Source: Snuella lapsa
GTDB taxonomy: Bacteria > Bacteroidota > Bacteroidia > Flavobacteriales > Flavobacteriaceae
Length of the DNA: 64,000 nucleotides
Reading direction: 5' to 3'
Assembly (NCBI RefSeq): GCF_039539345.1
Contig: NZ_BAABCY010000064.1
Coordinates: 1 to 64,000 of the forward strand
Position numbers and translations under genes: made by a program. The first letter of the stretch is position 1. Each line of letters opens with the position of its first letter. Positions 43,820-51,969 of the stretch are shown here, piece by piece. The notes under the pieces are model-generated. The model was given only the letters and a program-made list of their open reading frames with translations. It did no database searches and was not told the DNA's origin.

Positions 43820-46177
43820 TCAATTACTTTCCTTTAAAATACTATCAATGTGTTGCAAGCAACGCTTTAGGTGGGCAAAAGTAATACCGTCCTTAACGCT
43901 ACTGCCCGTATTTACGATATCCTTTCGCAATGCCATTACTTCCGAAATGAATACGCTCTTGGCGTAATCACTAATTACATAGTACTTATCAGTTGGTGTT
44001 GGAGACGCATAGTTTTTTTGTTTGGATATGGCCCCTGTCAAAAAAGCAATATAGGCACTCTGTAATTCCTGTCTTCGGTATCCAATATTAATGTCCTTTT
44101 GGGTCAATTCGCTCCAAAGCCCCAGTCGCAACATGCTAAGTAGCCCTTTAACGGTATCCTCTTCGCCAGAAGCCAGCATCGTATGCGCTATCCTTTTAAG
44201 CCTCAAGGGCTCCAAAACTTCCGATAATAACTTTAGCTGATAGGACAGTACTTTATCCTCCGATGTGGAATATTTAATCCTACTGCTAAAGCTGGGATAA
44301 GTTAACCAGTCTGGTACATTAAAGGCATTTGCACATAGAAATGCCATAGCCTCCTCCTGGGTGTCCATGGGTATGGGTGTGTAAACAGGCCCTTTCTGGT
44401 CACCCGATTTATAGTGCGTGGAATAGCCCCCAATTAAGGACATAACATGTTGCATTTGCTCATACCACAGTATTACCGTTTTATTGTATAAGCGTTCCAA
44501 AAGCACATTATCGATTTGTGCCTTTGTCACCACGGGTAAAAGCGCGATGACCCTTTCCATATTTAACAGCCCCAGTTCGGCACTCTTTATGGGGTCATTA
44601 TTATCGGCTACGTTATTGCTGCAGTCCGGGCCTATTTTTTCATATTGCCCGATATTATACCGGTACCAGGGAACGGCATCCTGCTCCCGGACCATTTTTT
44701 CCAAATTGGGCCCTTCGTCCCGGGGCGTGCTGATACCGGGAAAGGGTTCATAGCCCCATTTAATGTTGTAAATATCGGTAGGCCCCAGCTTCTGGACCAA
44801 CAAAGCCGGTGGTACGCCGTCTTCAGGCTGAACCAAATAGTTATGCCGTGCATAGGTCATGATACTTGGTGTATGTCCCATGTCTCGGAGCCATTGCTTG
44901 TCCCGCATTTTTTCGAACGGATAGGTATATTCACCATAGTTGGCATCCCTGAGACCAAAGGCGTGCCCTGCTTCATGCGCCACAACGTATTGGATAAGCT
45001 CCCCCAAGAGGTCATCGGGAAACGGGTACTGTTGTGCGCGCTTGTCCAAGGGGCTACACCTTATAAAATAGTCATCCGAAAGGCGTTCATAGGAGCTTTT
45101 TATAATGATATCACATTTTAAAATTTCACCTGATCTTAAGTCCACTATTTTGGACACCGTCGATCCACCATCGGTATCTTCTCCCCGAATACCCTCTTTG
45201 TTTGTCCATCTTACAACGGAATACCCAACACTCTGCCGGTTTGTTTCTCCCCGGGGCCATTCTTCAACCTTAATGGCATTTTTAAAGCCTGCGGCCTCAA
45301 AGGCGGGCAACCACTCAAGGATCCCCGCTTTTATATAGGGTTTCCACTTATTGGGAATGTTGGTATCCAAATAAAAGGTAATGGGCTTTACGGGATCGCT
45401 TGTTTTTTTGTCCTTATGCTTCTTCTCCAAACGCCATCGTTCTATACTTCCCCTGGCGCTTTTGGGAAAATAATTGATCGGGCTTAGCTCTTCATCTATA
45501 AAATAACCCATACGGTGGTCCCACAACCTCGGGCTCATGGGCTCTGGTAGCATGAGGAAACTATAATTGACCAACTTTTCCAAATACCCTGCTTTGCCTG
45601 ACAGGAAGTACCTTGCCTTGATGATGAGCTCGTTTTCCAGATACTGCACCTCCTCTATCGCGGAAACATTAGGAAGCAAGGTTTCATTTAAACCAGCATA
45701 CCAGGGTATATGTGACTTTAGGAACAAATTCGTCACATCGATATAGACGCTATTTTCCGTACTTTTTTCGGCTATAACCGGAAACATCCCAATGATCGCC
45801 TTTTCTATGGTGGGGTCGTTGTTTACTGAAATCATAACCCCGGTCAGGGATTCAATTCTCGGGGTCTCTAAAAAGATTTGGTCCTTGTATTGGGTAAAGG
45901 CCACCTGCTTATAGCCCGCATTGTGCCTTACAAACAATAAGTCCTTCCCCAATAAACTTTTATTGAGTTCGAAGTATAGCTTACCATCTTCTAAATGGGC
46001 TTTTATAAAATTATGGGGTGCCCGAAGGCCATGAGTGGGTAATTGGCCGACCTGCCCCCATAGGGAGCAGGTAGCCAACAAAACAATAACTGAAAACAAT
46101 AGCACACTGTTGAAGGTCAAGTCAACAGCTTTCAGTTCGTACCAGGTGCTTTGGGGGATTCTTTTAATAGCCATCAT
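43820..46177 (-). CDS. Secreted zinc-dependent metalloprotease (DUF5117/DUF4953 type)
   Basis: The 785-residue protein has an N-terminal hydrophobic export segment (SVLLFSVIVLLATCSLWGQ), a DUF5117-like propeptide region and a metzincin-like catalytic domain. The zinc motif is HEAGHAFGLRD (His401 onwards), with SIMTYARHNYL as the likely Met-turn. The C-terminal part, with PIPMDTQEEAMAFL, is DUF4953-like. It is the third gene of a SusC-SusD-protease operon and overlaps the SusD end by 14 bp. It probably acts at the cell surface on a peptide or protein taken up by SusC. Confidence 0.88.
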   Translation of the reverse strand: MMAIKRIPQSTWYELKAVDLTFNSVLLFSVIVLLATCSLWGQVGQLPTHGLRAPHNFIKAHLEDGKLYFELNKSLLGKDLLFVRHNAGYKQVAFTQYKDQIFLETPRIESLTGVMISVNNDPTIEKAIIGMFPVIAEKSTENSVYIDVTNLFLKSHIPWYAGLNETLLPNVSAIEEVQYLENELIIKARYFLSGKAGYLEKLVNYSFLMLPEPMSPRLWDHRMGYFIDEELSPINYFPKSARGSIERWRLEKKHKDKKTSDPVKPITFYLDTNIPNKWKPYIKAGILEWLPAFEAAGFKNAIKVEEWPRGETNRQSVGYSVVRWTNKEGIRGEDTDGGSTVSKIVDLRSGEILKCDIIIKSSYERLSDDYFIRCSPLDKRAQQYPFPDDLLGELIQYVVAHEAGHAFGLRDANYGEYTYPFEKMRDKQWLRDMGHTPSIMTYARHNYLVQPEDGVPPALLVQKLGPTDIYNIKWGYEPFPGISTPRDEGPNLEKMVREQDAVPWYRYNIGQYEKIGPDCSNNVADNNDPIKSAELGLLNMERVIALLPVVTKAQIDNVLLERLYNKTVILWYEQMQHVMSLIGGYSTHYKSGDQKGPVYTPIPMDTQEEAMAFLCANAFNVPDWLTYPSFSSRIKYSTSEDKVLSYQLKLLSEVLEPLRLKRIAHTMLASGEEDTVKGLLSMLRLGLWSELTQKDINIGYRRQELQSAYIAFLTGAISKQKNYASPTPTDKYYVISDYAKSVFISEVMALRKDIVNTGSSVKDGITFAHLKRCLQHIDSILKESN

Positions 46178-47567
46178 TTTGTGGGTTCAAATTAGGGTTT
46201 AAAATGAGTTCGGACTCCGGGATCGGTAACCGTACATCGGTAGATTGCCAATTGGGCTTTATCGGCGACAGCTCGGCATCTGCCCTATCGGTACGCTTCA
46301 GGTCCAAAAAGCGATGCCCCATTTCGGTAAAGAGCTCTATCCTGCGTTCCTGGAAAATAGCCTCCAGAAGGGACGCACTGTCCGTATCGGTTAGGGCTGC
46401 CAGGTCTGCCCGCTCCCTTATGGCGTTTAGTTGTTCCAGAGCCTCGCTTGTATGCCCCAATTGTGCATTGGATTCTGCTGCCATAAGGTATATCTCGGCC
46501 AGCCTGAAAACAATGGAACACTCCATGGTGGTTCCCGTATTACTATTCTGCTTATACTTAAAGGGGTAATACCAAGTATCGACCCCATTGGTAACGGCTC
46601 CTGTCCAATGTGTAAAACGGGCATCCCCGCTTTCAAAAGCATTCATAAATGTATCGGACAGGGCACTGTTGGGCGGTGGGCCACTTGTAAAAATATAGGT
46701 CTGCGCATCAATGGTATTGGCTCCCGCGATGCCGGCATCGAATTGCCAAAGGGTCTCAGGGCTGTTCTTTAGAAAGACCTGGTCTATCTCGGTATTGAGT
46801 ACATAGTCCCCATTTGAAAGGATTTGTGTTGTTTCGTCAAGGGCAAGGCTCCACTTTTCATCATAGAGATAAACGCGCGCCAGGAGCGCTGCGCTTACCC
46901 ATTTGTTGGGGCGCGTTCTGTTTGCCCCGACATAGCTTTCGGGCAATAAGGATTTGGACAGCACAAGGTCATCGATCAGTTTTTGGTATACCTGGGCTTC
47001 GCTAAGCCGGGCGACCTTAGTGTTTGTCCTGTAATCGGTTGACTCGACATAGGGAATATCCCCAAAGAGGTTCACCAGGTAAAAATGCACAAATGCCCTG
47101 ATAAAATAGGCTTCCCCCAGAAATTGGTCTTTATCTTCCTGCGTCAATGCCGATGCCTTTTTGGTGTTCTCTATGATGTTATTGGTGGCGTAGATAAGGT
47201 TATAGCTGCTGTTCCAAAGGCCCAGCACGGCACTGTTGGTGGCCAATAGGTTATTATCATAGAAAAATTGTACTTGCTGCAAGGCGGTACTGTAGAGCGT
47301 GAGCTCATCGGTGTAATGCCCTAATAGGTGGGCAACTCCCGATGTCCCGCCATTGGTAAGTGCGCCATCCCTTAGCTGCGCGTAGATATCGGCCAAAGCC
47401 GCATTTACGGTAGCCGCGTCCTCAAACACAATGGCTCCGGTAAGCTGGTTGTCTGGTGGGGCGATCTCCACAAAGTCCTCACAGGCAGAGAAGATTGTGG
47501 TTATGAGCAGCACCAACGTTAATGCCGGGCTTCCCATACTGGGTATTAATTTAAAAATCGTCTTCAT
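46164..47567 (-). CDS. SusD/RagB-family nutrient-binding lipoprotein
   Basis: A 467-residue lipoprotein: an N-terminal hydrophobic segment then Cys in TTIFSACEDFVEIAPP, and an all-helical TPR-rich body typical of SusD/RagB (VNAALADIYAQL; FIRAFVHFYLVNLFGDIPYVES; LNAIRERADLAALTD; GHRFLDLKRTDRADAEL). It pairs with SusC as the lid of an outer-membrane uptake channel. The gene starts 10 bp after SusC. Confidence 0.93.
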   Translation of the reverse strand: MKTIFKLIPSMGSPALTLVLLITTIFSACEDFVEIAPPDNQLTGAIVFEDAATVNAALADIYAQLRDGALTNGGTSGVAHLLGHYTDELTLYSTALQQVQFFYDNNLLATNSAVLGLWNSSYNLIYATNNIIENTKKASALTQEDKDQFLGEAYFIRAFVHFYLVNLFGDIPYVESTDYRTNTKVARLSEAQVYQKLIDDLVLSKSLLPESYVGANRTRPNKWVSAALLARVYLYDEKWSLALDETTQILSNGDYVLNTEIDQVFLKNSPETLWQFDAGIAGANTIDAQTYIFTSGPPPNSALSDTFMNAFESGDARFTHWTGAVTNGVDTWYYPFKYKQNSNTGTTMECSIVFRLAEIYLMAAESNAQLGHTSEALEQLNAIRERADLAALTDTDSASLLEAIFQERRIELFTEMGHRFLDLKRTDRADAELSPIKPNWQSTDVRLPIPESELILNPNLNPQNDGY

Positions 47568-47577
47568 AGTATATGTT

Positions 47578-50500
47578 TTAAAAGGTGAATTGTGCCCCTA
47601 AAGTGATAAACCGTAGCGGTGGCACGGTGGCACTGTTACGGTTTTCCGGGTCAAGGCCATTATAGTCGGTAAGTGTCCATAGGTTTTGCCCCCTTAAAAA
47701 GAGTGTACAGCCAAGGTTATTGGTCTCCTTGTTACAAACCGTGTAGGATAAAGCCAGTGTCTTTAGGCGCACATAGGACGCATCCACAACGGCCGCATCG
47801 CTCTGGGTATAATTAATATAGGCCGTCAGCCCTTCGGGGTTGAGCCCACTGGTAAAGCGCTGCACGGTGGTTTGGTCGCCTGCTTGTTTCCAACGCTCAA
47901 GCACAGCCTTTGGCTGGTTAAGCATGGCCCCGGTAATCCCGTTGGTGGCCAGGTAATCCAGCCCTTGTTGTTTGGTAAACTGAAAGAGCAAGTCCAACTT
48001 GAATCTTTTATAGGACATGCTGTTGTTGATACCGCCATAATACCTGGGGTTTAGGTCACTTACCACCTGTTTGTCATCCGGGGCGGAAATGGTGCTATCA
48101 CCGTTAAAATCGGTAAACCCGTACAGACCTGTCTGGGGATTGACCCCATTGGCCCCGTATAATTTCAGGATATTCAAGGGTTGCCCGACCACCAGGGTAT
48201 TGGCATAGGTAGAACCTTCCAGATCGGGAAACTGCAACAGGGTATTTTTGGGAATGGTCAGGTTAAAATCGGTAGTCCATTTAAAGTGATCACCATTGAT
48301 GTTCACCGAGCGCAGCTCGAATTCCCAGCCCTTGTTTTCAACAGTGGCATCGAGGTTTGCATTTAGGGTACTAAAGCCCGTGGTTCCCGGTAATGGAATG
48401 CCCACAAGTTGGTTGGAAGAGGTGTTGCGGTAAAAACCAGCGTTTAAGGAGATCCTGTCCTTCCAAAGCCCCAGTTCGATGGCCAGTTCCAATTTTTTAT
48501 TGGACTCCCAGCTAAAGTCGGGATTGTACAACCTTAAGGGACGTATCCCCACGATGTTCTGGTATGGGGCATTTCCAAAGGCATAGGTATCCAGGTACTG
48601 GTAATCCCCTATCTGGTCGTTCCCCGAGGTACCATAACTCCCCCTAAGCTTACCAAAACTTAAAAAGGGCAATGCTTCTGCCACAAAGGCTTCTTTGGAA
48701 AATATCCAGGCGGCCCCCACCGCACCGAAATTGGCAAACTTCTTATCGGAGCCAAAGCGACTGGATCCGTCTCGCCGTCCCGTTAAATTAAGAATATACT
48801 TCCCACGGTGGTTCAGGTTGATACGCCCAAAAAGAGCCTGGTACCTGTACTGCGCTTTTGTATCGCCCAATATAAAGATGGAGGATGCAGCCGCCAGGTT
48901 TTTAATAAAGCTGTTATTGGTAAAGCCGCTGGCAAATTGCGATAAGCGGTCGCTGTTTTCTTCCTGGAACGTCAACCCCACCAGGGTTTGCACTTTGGTA
49001 TGGGTATTTTCTGCATGCCATTGTAGCTTGGGCTCAATAATCCAGGAGTCCCGGTTGGCATTGTTATGAATGGCCGATGAAAACTCGCTACCCAAACCAT
49101 AAGCGGGATTAAAGGTTGTGGACGGGATGGTCCTCAGTTCCTTGAGTCTGCTCTGGGTATACCCTAAACTGGCAGACGCTTCCAGACCTTTATATATCTT
49201 ATAATTTATGGATGCATGACTAATCAAGTTGGAACCATTGGCAAGGTATTTACTGTCCAAATTCCTAAGCGGATTGTTCCATGTAGAGTTTTCCCAGTTA
49301 AGCGACCCATCGGCATTGTATATGTCCGGGGCATTGGGTGCCAGGCGTACGGCTTCCCGTACCAGGCTTATTGCAGGCAGGTTATTATCGTTTAAGGTAT
49401 AGTTTGCCGAAAATTGCAGTGCCAATTTATCATCTTGGGACTGGTGGCTCACATTGCTGAGCACGGAAATCTTATCGTTGTTAAAGTCGCCCGGGAAAAC
49501 GGTGGTCTGTTGGTTGTAGTTACCACTAATTAAAAACTGCGTTTGCCGGTTCCCTCCCGAAAAACTTCCCTCTACATTGGTAAGGTAAGCGGATTTCCCA
49601 AAGAGTTCCTCTTGCCAATCGGTATGCCTGTTGGTATCCCAAGTCCCGTTAACATCGTAGGCATTAAACGGGAGCGGGTCTATCCCGTCGTTGGCATAGG
49701 CCTCCTTGCGCATGGCCAGGTACTCGGCGGTATCCAGCAGGTCTATCCTATTGGCCACTTTGCCAAAACCGGTAGCTATATTGATCCGAAAGGCCGTACT
49801 GCCCATTTTGCCCTTTTTGGTGGTGATCAGTACCACCCCATTGGCACCGCGCGATCCATAAATGGCCGTGGCATCGGCATCCTTAAGGATCTCAATGTTT
49901 TCGATGTCTGACGGACTGATATTATTAAGGGGACTAAAGCCGATGCCGGGAACGATCGAGGCCGATGTTTGCCGGTCTCCCAGGGTCGCCGACGCATAGG
50001 GCACCCCATCAATAATATACAGAGGTTCGTTACCATTAGACCGGATACTGTTCCGGCCGCGGATCCTGATTTCAAAACTGGCCCCGGGAACACCCGATGT
50101 TTGAGTGATCTCCACCCCGGCCATACGCCCCTGGAGAGAAGCCAACGGATTGCTTACCGGTTGCTGTTCTATAGTTTTTGAAGTGATCCGGGCAATACTC
50201 CCCGTACTCTCCTTCCGGGAGACTTTATAATATCCCGCATTGATGGTAACCGTGCCCAGATCGGTAAGCTCGGGTTGGAGTACTACATCAATCCGGGTTT
50301 GGGTACCGACTGTGATTTCCTGGGTACCATACCCAATATAGGAAAACATCAGGACGGCAGTAGCAGGTGCTTCTATTTGGTAGCTCCCATCAAAGTTGGA
50401 CACCACGCCCTTATTGGTGTTTTTTATTTGGACACTTACACCAGGCAGCGGTGCGCCTTCGGGATCTGTAATAACGCCTTTAACCACCTGTTGTTGGTTA

Positions 50501-50628
50501 ACGGATGTCACCATTTGCGGTCGCCTTTTAACCGCATAAGTGTTGTTTAAGGTAAATGAGACGACACCCATTAAGATAAGGGTATACTTTAAGAAGCATT
50601 TAAGCCTCTTAACATAATTATTTTTCAT
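47578..50628 (-). CDS. SusC/RagA-family TonB-linked outer-membrane receptor
   Basis: A 1,016-residue TonB-dependent receptor. It has a signal peptide, a carboxypeptidase-like regulatory domain (KGVITDPEGAPLPGVSVQIKN), the plug with PLASLQGRMAGVEIT and LYIIDGVPY, the SusC signature ILKDADATAIYGSRGANGVVLI, and a long barrel ending in an aromatic residue (LGAQFTF). It imports a large substrate with the neighbouring SusD. Here it heads an operon with SusD and a metalloprotease, which is not the usual glycan locus, so a peptide or protein substrate is likely. Confidence 0.95.
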   Translation of the reverse strand: MKNNYVKRLKCFLKYTLILMGVVSFTLNNTYAVKRRPQMVTSVNQQQVVKGVITDPEGAPLPGVSVQIKNTNKGVVSNFDGSYQIEAPATAVLMFSYIGYGTQEITVGTQTRIDVVLQPELTDLGTVTINAGYYKVSRKESTGSIARITSKTIEQQPVSNPLASLQGRMAGVEITQTSGVPGASFEIRIRGRNSIRSNGNEPLYIIDGVPYASATLGDRQTSASIVPGIGFSPLNNISPSDIENIEILKDADATAIYGSRGANGVVLITTKKGKMGSTAFRINIATGFGKVANRIDLLDTAEYLAMRKEAYANDGIDPLPFNAYDVNGTWDTNRHTDWQEELFGKSAYLTNVEGSFSGGNRQTQFLISGNYNQQTTVFPGDFNNDKISVLSNVSHQSQDDKLALQFSANYTLNDNNLPAISLVREAVRLAPNAPDIYNADGSLNWENSTWNNPLRNLDSKYLANGSNLISHASINYKIYKGLEASASLGYTQSRLKELRTIPSTTFNPAYGLGSEFSSAIHNNANRDSWIIEPKLQWHAENTHTKVQTLVGLTFQEENSDRLSQFASGFTNNSFIKNLAAASSIFILGDTKAQYRYQALFGRINLNHRGKYILNLTGRRDGSSRFGSDKKFANFGAVGAAWIFSKEAFVAEALPFLSFGKLRGSYGTSGNDQIGDYQYLDTYAFGNAPYQNIVGIRPLRLYNPDFSWESNKKLELAIELGLWKDRISLNAGFYRNTSSNQLVGIPLPGTTGFSTLNANLDATVENKGWEFELRSVNINGDHFKWTTDFNLTIPKNTLLQFPDLEGSTYANTLVVGQPLNILKLYGANGVNPQTGLYGFTDFNGDSTISAPDDKQVVSDLNPRYYGGINNSMSYKRFKLDLLFQFTKQQGLDYLATNGITGAMLNQPKAVLERWKQAGDQTTVQRFTSGLNPEGLTAYINYTQSDAAVVDASYVRLKTLALSYTVCNKETNNLGCTLFLRGQNLWTLTDYNGLDPENRNSATVPPLRFITLGAQFTF

Positions 50629-50671
50629 AATTTTGAATTAGAGTTAAACATTAATTTGTTTGATCGCTAAG

Positions 50672-50719
50672 CCTCCTATGAACCGTGTGAAAGTTGTTTA
50701 GGAGGTTTTGTTGTTTTTA
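50672..50719. promoter_or_regulatory. Hairpin in the SusC leader region
   Basis: CCTCCTA pairs with TAGGAGG across a 20-base loop; on the plus strand a T-rich tail follows. The hairpin lies 44 bp upstream of SusC and would sit in its leader RNA, or end a rightward antisense transcript. Confidence 0.35.
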
Positions 50720-51195
50720 GTGTCTGTACATAGGCAAAAAAGGGTTTAGTTAATACCAGTTTAAAGTGGCCTTCATCAGCCCCTTTACGGCTCTGTTTTT
50801 ATACAGGGATGCCCTGTACGTAAGTGACTAACCCAAAACAGATAAGGCAAAAGGGCCTTTGAAAGCGCATGTACTAATGGCTATTAATCGAAGTTTGTCC
50901 GGATACAATTGGTGTGGATACGTTAATTATGGGATAAAAAAGGGTTGCGTGGTTCCGAAAAATGTATGTGTAACGTCAATCCCATAACAAAAATAGCTTA
51001 TATAGGGTTTTTGGGCTTCTTTTTAAACAGGATATCGAACACCGTAAGCCCCAACAATAAAAACTGCTGGAAGCCTGCGTGTTGTTTTACAAAATAAAAC
51101 CGGTGTTGCATACCATTTAAATTTAAAATGCCCATTGCAATGCCCCGAAACTAAAACAACGCTAAGAAAAGAAGGTAACACGGCTAAAACAAAAA

Positions 51196-51320
51196 GCGTG
51201 AGACTCAACTTACCAACTTGAGGTACTGGTATACCGTGCAACGATAAGAGAGCTCACGCCTAGGTCGTGAGCAAAGTTACTTATCATCTCGTTGCAAAAA
51301 TTACCAGTTTTCAAGTTGAG
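51196..51320. other. Strongly folded segment, possible structured RNA
   Basis: The stretch holds nested inverted repeats: CTCAACTT 51204-51211 with AAGTTGAG 51313-51320, ACTGGTA 51225-51231 with TACCAGT 51302-51308, GCAACGA 51238-51244 with TCGTTGC 51289-51295, and GCTCACG 51252-51258 with CGTGAGC 51266-51272. All pair perfectly in one long hairpin of about 120 nt. GCGTGAG at 51196-51202 offers an alternative partner for CTCACGC at 51253. No reading frame with family features lies inside, and the 50.64-51.19 kb stretch before it holds nothing else I can name. It matches no RNA family I recognise. Confidence 0.45.
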
Positions 51321-51393
51321 ATTCAAAGCAATTGCTTCTAATATTTTTCTATCTGAAGAATTGCAAAAATAATTATTCAATGGCTAAGATAAT

Positions 51394-51432
51394 AAAATAT
51401 TTCAAATTACGGTCTATCGACCGAAATATTTT
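51394..51432. promoter_or_regulatory. Palindromic operator upstream of the small HTH gene
   Basis: AAAATATTTC and GAAATATTTT are outer arms, and CGGTC/GACCG are inner arms, around TATC. The site ends 26 bp before the HTH start, fitting self-control. Confidence 0.5.
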
Positions 51433-51458
51433 AAATACCATAACATTCCTTTGCTAAT

Positions 51459-51692
51459 ATGACGAACATCAATGAGAAAATATGTAGTTATATTACCAAG
51501 GAATGGCTATTCCCTTGGTTAAAAGAAGGTAAGTCTCAAAATTCTTTTGCAATCAAGCATAACATTGACGAAAGCACTGTTCGGAAAATAAAAAGTAAAA
51601 ATGGATATAGAATACCTGTTGAGACACTAATTAAAATCTGTGAATCAAGAGGTATCAAACTATCCGATTTTTTTAGATTGATAGGTTCCTAG
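51459..51692 (+). CDS. Small HTH DNA-binding protein (XRE-like)
   Basis: The 77-residue protein is almost all HTH: NSFAIKHNIDESTVRKIKS followed by VETLIKICESRGIKLSDFFRLIG. The shape is of a Cro/C1-type regulator. A large palindrome lies just upstream. It stands 278 bp before the two-gene nuclease/ATPase operon and could regulate it. Confidence 0.75.
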   Translation: MTNINEKICSYITKEWLFPWLKEGKSQNSFAIKHNIDESTVRKIKSKNGYRIPVETLIKICESRGIKLSDFFRLIGS

Positions 51693-51867
51693 ATTTTAAA
51701 ACCTCAATATTTATCCAATAATTTACCCGATTTAAAACTTTGTAAGTTTTCTGTTTTTATTTATACCATAGTACTCAATTTCTACAAAATGCTTGACTGG
51801 TAAATGCAAATGTTGTTGCCATTAAACTTCTTACTTTCTTAAGAAATAAAGTTGAAAAAACCACTTA

Positions 51868-51936
51868 ATACGTAAGAATATTATACGTATATTTGGATAC
51901 GTATAATGGAAATATAGTTATCAAGGTAACTATATT
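51868..51936 (+). promoter_or_regulatory. ATACGTAT repeats and a 10-bp inverted repeat before the OLD nuclease gene
   Basis: ATACGTA-type words occur at 51868, 51883 and 51897, 14-15 bp apart. TATATTTG at 51888-51895 matches the TAnnTTTG -7 box. AATATAGTTA and TAACTATATT at 51911-51936 form a perfect 10-bp inverted repeat. The cluster lies within 100 bp upstream of the OLD gene start at 51970. The remaining spacer from 51693 shows nothing else. Confidence 0.5.
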
Positions 51937-51969
51937 CAATTGTTGTGCTTCATGTAAAAGAACCTACCA

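Noticed and set aside
51023..51241. 72-codon leftward frame next to the folded segment
   Set aside because: No family match, unusual composition, and it runs into the nested hairpin; an accidental open frame is likelier.
51196..51320. Retron msr/msd or CRISPR tracr-like RNA
   Set aside because: No reverse transcriptase or cas gene lies nearby and no CRISPR repeat array was seen.
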